NCBI GenBank assembly: GCA_016806645.1
Contig: JACSYO010000938.1
Location: forward strand, 517,001 to 581,000
Direction: 5' to 3'
Length of the DNA: 64,000 nucleotides
Origin: Ophiodon elongatus
Taxonomy: Eukaryota; Chordata; Actinopteri; Perciformes; Hexagrammidae
Part shown: positions 12,401 through 24,149 of the stretch, piece after piece
How the letters are laid out: each line of letters opens with the position of its first letter
Position numbering within the stretch: the stretch's first letter is position 1
Translations under genes and position numbers: made by a program
The notes under the pieces: generated by a model
The model's database searches: none
What the model saw: only the letters and a program-made list of their open reading frames with translations
What the model was told of the DNA's origin: nothing

Positions 12401-12603
12401 TGCTCTGTCGCCCCCTGCTGGGCTCGCGTACAGACGCGACAGCAGCGTTTTGTTTTACTCCAACACATCCTGCTGAGAGAGGGAGAAAATATGTTGTTTC
12501 AAGCATTTGTTTATCCGACTGAGATCAGTTATCTTCTGACTGACTGAAGAGTGAGAGGCGACTGAAGCTCATGAAGAGAACGAGCTTCTCCTTTGACACT
12601 CTG

Positions 12604-12665
12604 TTCAATTCAATTCAATTCAATTCAATTCAATTCAATTCAATTCAATTCAATTCAATTCAATT
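12604..12665. repeat. (TTCAA)n pentanucleotide microsatellite
   Basis: About twelve perfect 5-bp units. Such runs commonly form the A/T-rich tails of dispersed fish repeats, but the flanking element is not identifiable here. Confidence 0.95.
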
Positions 12666-12848
12666 AAATTCCACATAGTTGGCATAAAAGTCCAAACCAA
12701 CAATGTTGCCAAAGCATAAAAATATACAATAGAAAGCACACAATAATACTATTTTGAATATTAACACAACATTAACATTACATTACAATTGTTATATAAT
12801 AATGATATATTTAGGATTACATTTCAACAAACACTCTTTCTCTCTGTA

Positions 12849-12862
12849 TGTGTGTGTGTGTG

Positions 12863-12901
<39 letters not shown>
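12849..12901. repeat. (TG)n microsatellite
   Basis: A dinucleotide run of about 26 units with one C interruption near 12869. Confidence 0.95.
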
Positions 12902-12903
<2 letters not shown>

Positions 12904-14139
12904 TCATACACGTGCGTGTAACTTTTAATGATGTCATTTCTGTATGATATGTGCATGCTTCACTATGGGCTTATAATGATTATATGATTTGTATTTGGTC
13001 ATACCATTAAACTGCATTCATGAGTGATTGTTAGATGGATTATTGTTTGGTTGCAATGAGGTCAGATTATGTTATTATGTTCACTTGGAAACAGAGACCA
13101 CCGACTAAATGTTGTTTTGTGAACTACACTATAAGTGACAGTTTTTAAACTTCCACTGCAGCACAGACTAGATTCACCACATTCACCAGGGTTCTAGAGA
13201 ACACTGACGGCAATCTGTTCACACAATGTTGACATTTCTGGCTCCAGTCCCCCCAGATGCCGACCAGGATAAATTGGTTCAGAAATGAACATGCTCGTGG
13301 AAAAGTAAGAGTCTAGCCAAAAAGTATCAGGTCGTCCTCTTGCATCTGTTAATGCCCTCAGCAGATTGAATGGAAATCCAGTCATGTTTAAAGACAGTTA
13401 TTTCATCTGCAGTAAAAGTCTAGTACATTTTCTTTTCCCATAGACAATTTTACATGACTGACAGCTGGACATGAAACTCTCCTGGTTGAATCACCAGTGC
13501 TGGAAAAATATCTGATACTTTTAAAAGTCAAAGGTAAAAGACTGGGAAGGCTGCGTAAATATTCAAGTTATTCCCATTGTGCATTTCAGTAAGAAACATA
13601 AAACCAGCGTTGCTCTCACTGATAACAAAATCAAGCAGTTAGATGCTAAACAGAGGTTTAAAAATATCAAAACAAAGTTGCAATCATGAAAACTGACGGC
13701 TATAACATGACTTTATTATTCCTGCGTTTGGAAAACAAAGCATTTTTTAAATGAAAACGAACAGTGGGGGGTTAACATGTTTGGAACCAGCGCTCTGGGT
13801 CAAAGTTAAAGGCTAAAGCTGAAGGGACAAACATGATGTTTACATCAAACCCTCAAACGCCACAATGCTCAGTTTTTCATGTTGCTATTAAACTCACAAC
13901 CTCGAGTGATTTAGTGATTAAATGTGCATACAGGACTAAAAGTTATGAGGATATTGCAAAAAGTCACATTATGTACATAGTCAGGTCATGTGACTTTCTG
14001 ACTCACGTGACAAAATGTAAACGTAGTAAGTTTCACACGAACACTGGTCTCCTGGACAAAAGCCTGTGTTTGTTCAGGCCGGTGTCATCCAGCATCCGTA
14101 GCTCCGTCTACGAATGCTGGTCATTTGTAGATGTTCCAT
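12902..14139. other. Gene-free intergenic DNA
   Basis: No gene. AT-rich unique-looking sequence; the 102-codon + frame at 13833-14141 has no recognisable features and runs into family A sequence. Confidence 0.6.
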
Positions 14140-14640
14140 GAAATAACAAACGACAATCTTTCACCCAAGAGACAGCTGTTCGCTCCTGGTGGGAACCAAG
14201 AAGTAAAACGTTGATTTGTTTGTAATTACGTAACGGCACTTCCGTAGTTATTTTAACCCAGACGGCAATCTTTTCCTCAACATAACTCCGTAGCTTTGTT
14301 GCCTAAACCTAACTGAGTAGTTTCCTGTTAAGGCAGAAGTTTATTTTGAGAATACCGTTCGCATAAAACGGGCCAACACGTGTTGCTGGACTTCAGTAGG
14401 AAAAAGCATGAAAACTGATGATAAACTTTTCACGAGGATGATATGAACCGTTGTATGAGGATACGTTGGTTGGTTTGTCCTGTGTGGACTATCTTACACT
14501 ATATACTATGTCAGCTGTCTGTCTAAAGATGATGCGCGTTGGTTTGGAGTTAGTTGACAGCGCAGTGTGTCGAGGGAAACTGACCAGGCGTCCGTACTTG
14601 ACGAGTTGGGAGTGAGACCAGGTTGTGAAGAACATCTAAC
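14140..14640 (+). repeat. Family A repeat, copy 3
   Basis: The modules are 'ctttcacccaagagacagctg' (about 14159), 'aacccagacggcaatctttt' (14256), 'ttgttgcctaaacctaactg' (14296), 'agaagtttattttgag' (14335) and 'gacgagttgggagtgagacc' (about 14598). The 3' part is longer and more diverged than in other copies, so the right boundary is approximate. Confidence 0.65.
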
Positions 14641-15620
14641 TGTGGCATTCCATCCTCAACAGGGAGGCCAATTCTCACTCTGAAATAGTTTGAGCTGATT
14701 AGTGTTCTTGGCGTGAAGGAAACAAGCTCCATTTCTTCACTGGAATATACTGGAAGAAAGCACAAAATGGAGGCTCCATTATTCTTATGTATGGAGCAGT
14801 AGACCCGGCTTAAAGGGCCTTTTTTTCAAAGCACAATGCCAGCTTGTGGTTTTGAAAAACCCATGTCAGCTGACTCCTAATGCACACTTCCACTTAAGAG
14901 ACTGTCTCTTCACCGGCGCAACCAGCAGAGGACCCAGGGGTGTTACAGGAGTCAGGAAAGTGCCATCAGACACGAGCCGAGGGTCTGTCATCAGACTCCC
15001 ATGTGGGTTGGAATGGACGGGGGTGTGACTCCAGTTGACACAAACAATCACATCACCCGGCGGCGTGCCGACGCTGCGGCCCGACGACGCCTCCCGTGCT
15101 CGGTTTCCCCGTAACCCCGGCGATGGGACCGTCGTCTGTAACGTTATGCGCGCCTTTGAGACGGGTCTGAGCAGGTGTTGTGCTGAATGCCGCTCTCAGA
15201 GCTACAGACGGAGAGAAGGGGGATTCCTGAGCTGTTTGAGTAAATAGCTGGAGGAGTTCACACACTTTGGAGAATGTCTCGCTCCTGAGAACGATGTCTC
15301 AGTCTGTATCCTCTGACACAGCAGATGTGTAGGAGCTTTAAAGGACGCTGGGACATGTTGTGTTCCAGAAGACTCCAGAGAGGTTTCCAGACACTGACAA
15401 GAACATTTGATAGTCTAAGTACCTGCTTAAATGCAACTTCTGCCACGTCATTCACTTCCCATGGAGACATTGAAGAAAGATTTGAGTGTGTTTGGGAGTT
15501 CATGTTTTAAACAAGTGATGTCACTGTGTAGTGTGAGTGGTGAGTGGGGCTCTGAGAAGGCCCTCTCTTCTGGTTTTGGAGTTTTAAACTCCATTCAAAT
15601 GATCTACAGCTCATGTATTA
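14641..15620. other. Gene-free DNA with a small CpG cluster
   Basis: No gene. Positions about 15055-15165 form a compact CpG cluster ('cggcggcgtgccgacgctgc', 'gcggcccgacgacgcc'). The short frames overlapping it on both strands are incompatible with each other and lack domains. Confidence 0.5.
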
Positions 15621-15623
15621 AAT

Positions 15624-15994
15624 CACATGTTTTCAACCTGAGGGGTAAGGACCCGCAAGACGGTCGCAAGATCATTTCTGAGGGCCGCCAGATGGTTGTG
15701 GAGAAAAAAGTTAAAAGAATATATACATATATTTTTATTGTGGAATGGTTTTTACATCACATGCATTGTTAAATTTTCCTCCGAATATATTTTATTGAGT
15801 GTTTGTGCCACATGAGTTTCTGACCGGGGGATTTCTGGCGTGTCAGGGGTTACAGAACACATTAATACTCCAATGCAGTATTTATTTACCCCTCTTAATC
15901 AGAGCATCACACACAAGAATCACACATGGGGGAGGGGTGGGTAACAATCTGACTATTCAGGGGGGTCGTGCATCAAAAAGGTTGAGAACCACTG
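15624..15994 (-). mobile_element. hAT-like non-autonomous DNA transposon (MITE)
   Basis: The right end reads, on the minus strand, 'cagtggttctcaac' followed by 'ctttttg', the terminal inverted repeat typical of vertebrate hAT (Charlie-like) elements. The left end, 'cacatgttttcaacctgagg', is a diverged inverted match. About 370 bp with no transposase frame, so it is an internally deleted copy. I could not see an intact 8-bp target duplication, consistent with age. Confidence 0.7.
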
Positions 15995-16314
15995 GTCTAT
16001 GGTGCATGCTGCGAGTGCATTTAGGGCGCAATGCTGAAGGTGCATTGCTAGTTAATTGGCCGATTCAGCAAATTGGAGAAGCAGAAGGTTTTCTGCAGAG
16101 AAAACATTTTTTAAATCAACATCGGCAATTAGTCCCCCCTAGCTTACTGTTTTTACAGGTTGCATGTAAATGTGCAGGCTGGTCAGCATTCATAGCAAAA
16201 GATATGAAAAATGATGCGCTGTAATTTATAGATATCTCACGAAATTATTTTGTACGTTATCCACAAAACCATGAATGTGGAAGTATGAAGACCATGTATT
16301 TGTCACATCACTTG

Positions 16315-16870
16315 AGTACTTCAGTCATTTTAACCCGAACAACAATATTTTCCTGAAACCTAAGTAAGTGGTTTTGATGCCTAAATCTAACCATGAATTT
16401 CATAAGCTATTCCTAAACCTAAACAAATAGTTTTGTTGCCTAAACTAATGGTAAATGGACTGTACTTGTACAGGACTAGCCTTTCTAGTCTCTTGACCAC
16501 TCAAAGCTCTTTAAGACTACATGACATCATTCACCCATCCACACCATGATGGGAGGGGCTACCATGCAAGGTGGCAACTGCGCATCAGGACTATCTGACA
16601 TTCACACACATTCACACACCTCAGGAACAGCCTGCAGAAGCAATTTGGGGTTAAGTGTCTTGCCCAAGGACACATCAACATGAATGATCAAACCGCCGAT
16701 TTTTTGATTGAGCCGCTCTAGCTTCTGAGCCATAACAGAAACCTAACTGAATTTCCTGTGAAGATGGGAGTTTATTTTGAAAAGGCTGTATGAATGTAAC
16801 AAGAGGACATTGCCGCGTGTTTCTGGCTTTCATAGGAAAGAGTTACTTTTCTTCAGATATAATATGAACG
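16315..16870 (+). repeat. Family A repeat, copy 4, split by a SINE
   Basis: The left half (16315-16446) has 'cattttaacccgaacaac' and two consecutive versions of 'taaacctaa...tagttttgttgcc'. The right half (16738-16870) resumes with 'aaacctaactgaatttcctg', 'ggagtttattttgaaaagg' and 'gacattgccgcgtgtttctg'. The two halves join in the order expected from uninterrupted copies, so the SINE between them is younger. Confidence 0.75.
16447..16737 (-). mobile_element. tRNA-derived SINE, minus strand
   Basis: On the minus strand the element has a tRNA-like head: an A-box-like part at 16721-16733 and a degenerate B box at 16686-16697 (reverse complement 'ggcggtttgatc'). The body follows with 'gtccttgggcaagacactta'-type sequence, and the 3' end reads 'gtccatttaccat'. 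The same body is found on the + strand at 34925-35182 and as a 3' fragment at 54080-54205. The type is common in percomorph fishes; I do not assign a family name. Confidence 0.75.
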
Positions 16871-18329
16871 TTTGTATGAAGATACGTTGAAATACGAGGC
16901 ATGAAACAGCACTCAGGCCGTTTCCTGGGACCTTTAATGTAATGAGTGGCTTCACTTGCTCTCTAAAAGACCAATCATTTTCTAATGGTTCTGTCTAACG
17001 TTAACCTAACAGTCTTTACTAAATAATCACCACTGTTATTCCACTAATGTATGCCAAGGATTTTGATTTATTTATTCTTACTCAGTCGAAGCATTCTGTT
17101 TCCTGTCCTTGGAAAAAAAAACACGAGTCCTTCCAGCTCCTCTACTTTATTTATCATCCAGCAAACAAGTCTCAGGACCTTTTCAGGCAAACTGATTCAT
17201 CAGCGAGCTCATAACTTATAATAGCACCCACAGTTGGATCGGAGCGTGTATGTGTTTCACACAGTGTGTCCCAGTGCTGTTTAGCACAGGAAATGTTATA
17301 TTTCTAGCTCTCTTCTTTGTGATGTATACCTCCTGTAGTGAGGTAATGAAGACGGCATTCCACCTGGAGGGAGTTATAGTCTCACTGCACTTTAATAATA
17401 TACAGATGTGATGTCTTTGGTGTTATGACTGTACTTCTGTCATAGTTCACACCAGGTTTTGACCAGCAGGAGATCTTGAGGACATGTGCTGCTACGCTGT
17501 TTGTTTTAATGATGCTCACAGCCAGTGTTCTGTACTGATATATTCAATATGGTTGCCTGCTAAAAATAACAAGTGTGACGTGTTTCTGAAAGAATTCTCT
17601 TCATGTGAAGGTGGGACGTATCCATGGCTGCATTCAGAGCAACCACAATCTCCACCAAACCATGAAGCGTTTTCAGGTTAAGCAGCTTCTCAAGACAGGG
17701 TGACTCATCGCACCTCAATGTCAGGCCACTCAGATGTCTTCAGATGAAGTGAAAATAAAAAGATGACGCTGTGAAATTCAATAGTTGTAAATGAAAATAA
17801 ATGGCATGTTGTTCCTTATTGTGTCAAAGATAAACAGTGCTGATAATATTTAGAAATTTACAAATAGTTTTATTTGATCTTTTGTTGGATACCTGAGCTG
17901 CACACTGTTACAAAGGATCAATATAAAACATTTATTTAGAAGAAAAAAATAGTTACCCATTAAGATTATTAAACACCTATTAAACACCTTTTGGGTTCGT
18001 ACATTTTACTGTACTATAATGTACAATATGAAGTGATTGAGGCCCTGTCTTTGCAACAACATTGATATAGTTTGACCTTATTGTCTCAGTCAGGCAGAAA
18101 ACTCATGTCTCCATTTTTTAAAGTTATATATTAATGCTACCGGCGACCCTTTTTGTCTGTCTGTGGGTTTTATAAATTTAAACAATTAAAGGTAAAAAAA
18201 GAGCTTTTGACCATCGGATCCTCAAATTGTCAGCAAAACCTCACAGCTCCACACCGAATACTTCTGGAATGAAGTGTTGCCCTCAGCAGATCTGCAGGTA
18301 AACAGTGAAGAGGTGATTTAGTCGGACCT
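16871..18329. other. Gene-free intergenic DNA
   Basis: AT-rich with no gene, RNA gene or classifiable element. The region about 17750-18180 is very A/T-rich. Confidence 0.65.
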
Positions 18330-18730
18330 CCTCTGATGCTGTGTATCAAAGTAATGGATTTGGACATACAAGGTTTCCACCTGACAGCAATGTTAAGAGA
18401 TTGCTATGGTAAACATGCAAACAATTGCCTATTTGCACATCTAGCAGATACAGAGCAACATCAGCATTGTGGCCAGCTGACAGATGTTAGGACAATATTC
18501 ACTCTTTTACCTCTGGTTTGGTCTCCACCACCTCCTGCTAAATGCTCCACTTTGGTCAGCAGCTGCTCTCTAACTGTATCTGACTGCTGTTTGCTGCTGA
18601 GCAGGTAGCGCACAGTAGGTTAACTGGAGCTTTTTTACACTGAAAAGAAGCTGCTGGAAATGAGGCTGATGAGAGCTGTGAGACTCAACCGAAAGAATAA
18701 AGTTGCCGGTAAACCCAACATATAATAAGC
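18330..18730 (-). repeat. Fragment of a dispersed repeat (family B)
   Basis: The phrases 'ctgctaaatgctccactttg', 'gctgctctctaactgtatctg', 'gctgctgagcaggtagc' and 'gagctgtgagactcaacc' match, in reverse complement, parts of 20890-21040 and 47600-47735 ('gcatttagcag', 'gagaccaaaa'). I take these as three fragments of one old dispersed element. No protein is encoded; the 90-codon + frame here is incidental. Confidence 0.55.
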
Positions 18731-20097
18731 TGAAACAGAAGGTTTCCCAGACCTGGTGATTATTCTCTTCAAACCTCGTAATTTGACCCGTTGCTCATGT
18801 AAGACTATTGATCACTGAAGCTCTAAAGTCTTTCTTACTAAAGGTTTAGAAATTTTTTACTTCCCAAAAACTTTGGTGCAAATATTTCAGCAGCAAAAAG
18901 TTAAATGGGAATGCATCAGGAAACTTCAAAAGCGACCTTCACCTACCTTCAAAAGCAACTTTTTTTGACACAGAATTTTCTCAGAATATTTGTTCAAAGG
19001 GAAAACGCAGTGGTTACATTTTTTTGTTCGAACCATTAGATCTGCTTCTTTTAAATACATGTTTGGCTGAGGCAACACGTTTTACTCTAATACTCTCAAT
19101 ACTGTAAAACACCCTTTAGTGCAGTAATAATGTAACCTGGTCACCTGCCCTGACAATAAATAACATGATACAGTAATGGTGGTATTCCCCTTATAACAAA
19201 AAGGCCTCTGTATTGTTCCTGTTGCCCTCCAGTTGGAACCCCTTCCATGCACTCCTTCATCCAGGAGCGCCTGGGGACTTTCTCTTTTTGCAAACATCAC
19301 ATGGTTCTCATCTGTGAAAGTTGGGCTTCGGCACAGTCCCAATCCTAGCCTCCTGCTGCCTCGGCTGGCCTGGACGATCCCTTCTTCTCCCTCTCGGTTT
19401 CCGCTGTTTCTTTTTTTTTTTTTTTTCAGGCGTCGTTGCCTTTTGAAAGTCCTGGAAACACAAACCCACTTGTGATCTCATCACTCGGACCACAAAGGAG
19501 AGAAGGGGAGAACAGGCTGGTCCTCTTGGGTGAGGAGGGCGAGTTCAGAGCTGCAGGGGATCGAGAGGAGGGAGCGGGTTGGATTTCGTTGAGCTGTGAG
19601 GTGTTGATCTGCCCGAGCCGCCGGCCGAGCCTCCGTGCAGCTTCTTTTCCCTTGGAGGAGCCACACACTGAGCACATACTCACTTGCTTTGTTCATTCCT
19701 TCTTAAACTAAACTCCTACTCTGTTCAACTGTTGCTGCTCAGGAGCAAAATCATCTAGTTATTTATAACTCAAATCACGTTAACATAAGTAATCTCTCAA
19801 CTCAAAAACTTAAATTGTTGTGTGCTGATTAATGTGTGAAAGTATACAGTTTATTAGCAACATTATGGTAGGGAACCCTTCTTTCTAGTGCTGAAACATT
19901 TGATTTGGTTTTAAATTGTATTGATTTTACAAAAGAATACTGTGGATTTGATTATGAAAATAGTTATCTGTAGGCATCACCACGTAAAGTGAAAACAGAC
20001 AAATTTTCAACTCTCAAAGTCATATTTTTTTTAGGTAAATCAACTTCAACTGAATCCAGAGTTATTTTCTTTCCACCATTAATGTGAATGAGCCTGA
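18731..20097. other. Gene-free DNA with a splice-acceptor-like site
   Basis: No gene accepted. A T-run of about 20 followed by 'cag|gcgtcg' ends near 19430 and looks like a strong 3' splice site. A GC-richer segment with a 91-codon + frame (19436-19711) follows, overlapped by equally long minus frames. Without a partner donor or protein similarity I do not call an exon. Confidence 0.5.
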
Positions 20098-20531
20098 GAC
20101 CGAGGCTGGACCTGGGGCTGGACCTGGGGCTGGACCGAGGCTGGACCTGGGGCTGGACCTGGGGCTGGACCGAGGCTGGACCTGGGGCTGGACCGAGGCT
20201 GGACCTGGGGCTGGACCTGGGGCTGGACCTGGGGCTGGACCGAGGCTGGACCGGGGGCTGGACCTGGGGCTGGACCTGGGGCTGGACACTGGGGGCTGGA
20301 CCGAGGCTGGACCGAGGCTGGTCCGGGGTCTGGACCGAGGCTGGACTTGGGACTGGACCGAGGCTGGACCAGGGACTGGACCGGACTGGACCGGGGCCTG
20401 GACCGAGGCTGGACCAAGGCTGGTCTGGGGGCTGGACCGAGGCTGGACCGGGGTCTGGACCGAGAGCTGGACCGGGGGCTCGACCAGGGTCTGGACCGAG
20501 GCTGGACCGGGGACTGGACCGGGGGCTGGAG
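20098..20531. repeat. GC-rich compound minisatellite (11/12-bp units)
   Basis: The array is built from alternating 12-bp 'ggctggacctgg' and 11-bp 'ggctggaccga' units, with variants 'ggctggaccggg' and 'ggtctggaccga'. The left half is dominated by the 'cctgg' type and the right half by 'ccgagg/ccgggg' types. It is strongly strand-asymmetric (G-rich on +). Proline/serine-rich minus frames (up to 212 codons) and Gly/Trp-rich plus frames (up to 179) are products of the tandem repeat and are not genes. Confidence 0.93.
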
Positions 20532-20849
20532 GTTTGGTTAAAGGAGATGCTGGTGTGCATCTGAGCTTTCATTTTTGCCGGGAGGTCGCGACGGAATTGC
20601 ATAGTGAGAGCGATGCTTATTGAGAACCAATCTAAACACTGATGGTTTTTATTATTCTATATTTATTACGTTGTACAATCAACATTTACTACCTATTGAG
20701 AAGTTTAAGCAAATAACTTGTCTATTGCCCCATTAATATGAACAATGAACTTTTAAATACTATTTTACAATAGATCATCATCATCTGCTCTTAAAATGCT
20801 CCGGATGGTTTAAATGCAGAGGATCAAATGTCTAATGTGTAATGTGCTG
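20532..20849. other. Gene-free intergenic DNA
   Basis: Short AT-rich stretch, nothing recognised. Confidence 0.6.
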
Positions 20850-21040
20850 CATTTTAGCCTATTTTAGCTTTTTTAGTTTTACGTTTAGTTTTTAACCAAA
20901 AAGCTGTGCTTAACCCGCTGCATACTACCTGCTCTGCAACAAACTGTTAGAGACGAGCCGGTGAACAAAGCAGAGCATTTAGCAGGAGTTGGTGGAGACC
21001 AAAAACAGAGATAAAAGAGGAGTGACTTGCTGATGTTGCT
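20850..21040 (+). repeat. Fragment of dispersed repeat family B
   Basis: Contains 'gcagagcatttagcagg' and 'gttggtggagaccaaaaac', matching 47640-47705 directly and 18515-18560 in reverse complement. Boundaries are approximate. Confidence 0.5.
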
Positions 21041-21229
21041 CTGCTTCTACTGGATAGCTAACATGTTAGCCTTAACAACTTCATAAGAATATTTTGCTCC
21101 CATGTGACCCCAAAATGTATGCAGCTTTAAATGGTTCAAGCAAAAAAAACAAACATGCAAAACATTTGTAATGCAACACATATGATGATTTAGAACTAAA
21201 GAAACTGCCAAACGCCCTTATTTTAATCA

Positions 21230-21860
21230 AACCGTCTGCATATTTTATGAGCTAAACCATCAATTATTGGTGAAAAGAGCCTCGTGCTCCTGGGCTGATC
21301 AAACATACGGACATCGGCACTTTGAATTCACTGACGTTGAGTCAATGCTACTCTCCATGAAAGCGATGATGTGTTCACGTCTAGCATTTTCTGGGGTGGA
21401 ACGCCTGGAATAACAGATATCAAACAGCGTCGACACACAAACTTCAAAGCCTCCCGCTCGCTGCTGACACAACAGAGAGCTGACTCCAATTGTTGCAGCC
21501 TATCATCTTGTCACCGAGTCTCTTGAGCTTTCAGACACGCGGAAAGATTTTGGGGAGAGATTTTCGCGAGTACTCACACTCCTGTTGGAGAGGAGTGATC
21601 GACTGGAGGTGAAACCACAGTTGTGGCTCAACCCTATTGGCAGTGCTTCAATTAAGCCTGAGCCCGGCAGCTTTATTTACCGACATTGATTATTGACTCA
21701 AAGCGGCGGGCTTCTGCTGCAAATCATCTGCTTTCGCTGCACTTTTCGGGAGAAATAATTCAAATGTTTAGCGACGCAGGTCGTATTGAGTGGAACCGGT
21801 GCGTTGCGTCTGTCTGGCCGTACTCACAACACACATTCTCAGAAGAGTGCGTGAGAGCCT
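21230..21860. promoter_or_regulatory. Candidate cis-regulatory block
   Basis: Repeat-free sequence with clustered AT-core motifs ('ccatcaattattggtg', 'gacattgattattgactc', 'gcttcaattaagcctg') and GC-rich segments, including CpG-containing 'gggagagattttcgcgag'. The texture is that of a vertebrate enhancer, but this is inference from composition; no alignment was available. No gene is predicted. Confidence 0.25.
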
Positions 21861-22499
21861 TTCTCCTCTAAACAATGGGAAGTTTACTGAAGACTTCTGA
21901 AGTTGTTTTGGGCAGAGCATTACATGGGGAGCTGCATCCAAATTCTTGCTTTGAAGCTGACGTTTATCTAGCTGCAGTGTCTGACAGTCAGTGTGCAGGC
22001 AGCCCAAACTGATGAGAGAGGAGGAAGTCGCTGTGTGTTGGTGCTGGAGTTGATATTTTGTGACGGAAATTAATTTTGTTGACTAAAACAAACAAGCAGC
22101 CTTTGGGGGATTTGTACCCTGAGAGCTCAACAGCACTGCAACTCAAGAAAACACATGGACGAAAGAAAACCGAAGGATGAAAACATCTTCGTCAACACAT
22201 GACCATCTTTTCAGAAGAAACCCTGCAAAGTGAGAAATGAGCCGACAGAAAAATACCCACAGACACTGAGTTGTGTTGCCATGGTTTGTGGCTCATGAAG
22301 TTGCATGAATTTTTTAGAAAATTAGCTAATGATATTATTGTGTTATTTTATAGTTATTTTTAGTTTTAACGTTGATTCATGCACTATTTCAGACATGCTG
22401 ATAAGCTAGTGATAACCTTGTACATAATATGTGAATCCCTTTATCAGATTGTTAAAAAAACAAACAGTTATACCAAGTCCACACTTGTGGATGTGATGG

Positions 22500-22825
22500 T
22501 GCCTCACTGAACTGTGCCGTGGTAACAACCTGTCAATCACCTTGTAGCCCCGCCCTAAAGCATCCCCTGCTTTATGGTCTGTCTGACTCTAAATGGACCA
22601 TAATTTACTAAATGAACATCATGCTGTATTGAAGAAGACTTGAAACTAGAGATTGAGACATAAACTCATGTTTACAATGTTTACTGAGGGAATAAATCAA
22701 GAGAGAAGTAGTCATTTTCTATAGACTTCTATACAACCAGAGGAGTCGCCCCCTGGTGGACAGGAGAGAGAATGCAGCTTTAACACATGAAGCTTTGACT
22801 TCTATACAACCAGAGGAGTCGTGTT
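22500..22825. repeat. Dispersed teleost repeat with internal direct repeat
   Basis: Phrases such as 'atttactaaatgaacatc', 'catgtttacaatgtttact' and 'agtcgccccctggtggaca' are familiar from a very abundant fish dispersed repeat (memory-based recognition, no search). A 25-bp segment beginning 'gacttctatacaacc' occurs identically at 22724-22748 and 22797-22821. That is either an internal duplication or a target-site-like duplication around 48 bp. Confidence 0.6.
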
Positions 22826-23296
22826 GTGTTTACATGTGTGTTTGTTTGAGTAAGAATGTATCCAACATTCAAGCCAACATGATGTAATAAACAGACGGGT
22901 GTCCTCTAACATTAGAAGACCAGCGCGCAGCACGTAGCCAGAAACAGACTGTGAGCGGGGCTGAGGCAGCACAGTGTCCTTCCATCTACATGGACATGAA
23001 ACACCCATTCGTGAGTATCATCCTGCGTCTCATCCTCTTGGTGGTATGATGTTTACATGAGCAGAGTGAAATCAGGGGTCTTGTTTCCCTCTATACCTGA
23101 TGGATACTAGCAACCCAGTTAGTCAGAGATAAGAGCGACAGGAAGTATAAAACACTACTCTGTACATTTGCTACCACTTGATACTGAACAGCTAATTTGG
23201 TGTCTGCTTCGTTCACCCTAAAGTCTACAACAACATCTCATCATCATTGTAACCACTTTGGGTTGCCAACAGCTGTCTGCTCTGAGCACATCCACG

Positions 23297-23347
<51 letters not shown>

Positions 23348-24149
23348 ACGGACTGAGCTGTATCTTAAAGTAGAACAGCTACGCTACTCTAATGACACAG
23401 CCCTCCAAACTGGTGTCAGCCTGTCACTGTCACCGGCCGTAGGACCAGCAAAGAGCTGTACCAGTACAAGTCCATTGAGCATTTACATTGGACGGGAGAT
23501 CAGTAGATGGAAATATGCAGCTTCCTTCATCGAAAGACAGAACTCTGTTTCACCGTCGCTCCGCCATTGTTCTGTTACGACACTTGGAAAATTGTCCGTG
23601 CCTGCACAGATAGCAGCCGGCACTCAATAACCTGAGATAAGGTATATGAATGCAACAGCATCCTGGCTTCTCCAGTACTCCAGCTGGCACATTCAGGTTC
23701 CTCATGAACGGGCGAGGACCTGATCCTGGTTCCTGGAAGGGGATATGGTGTTTACATGTACGGACACATAAACAGGACACTCCAAAGACCCCATCATGTC
23801 CATGTAAACACATTAAAATGCCTGTTAAGGACTGAATGACTCTCTTTACCCCTCTGACAAATATTGTTCAGTATAAGTGCAATTGTCATTTACAGAGCCA
23901 GAGAGTCCATTTTATGTTATTTTATTTATTGTTTTGGTTGTGTGCTTTTATTTCTTTTATCTTTCTGTTATATTTAAATGTTTTCTGAAAATCACAATTC
24001 CAATATCTGAATATTCTCTAGAGTTAAAAGTTCATTGCTCTTTGAAAGGGTTTACTTACATTATTATGCTATTATATCATCATTATATTGTTGGCATACA
24101 ATGACAATAATATAATTTATCACCAACCAAAGTAGTTATTGTGGGAGGC
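22826..24149. other. Gene-free DNA with a CT microsatellite
   Basis: No gene. Contains (CT)n at 23297-23344. The 23550-23830 interval ('atggtgtttacatgtacgg', 'catgtccatgtaaacac') resembles MITE-like dispersed sequence but cannot be classified. AT-rich from 23880 to 24120. Confidence 0.6.
23297..23344. repeat. (CT)n microsatellite
   Basis: Polypyrimidine dinucleotide run of about 23 units, with one G interruption near its left end. Confidence 0.95.

Noticed and set aside
19964..20623. Proline/serine-rich 212-codon minus frame and Gly/Trp-rich plus frames
   Set aside because: They arise entirely from the 11/12-bp GC-rich minisatellite; no domain, signal or splice context outside the array.
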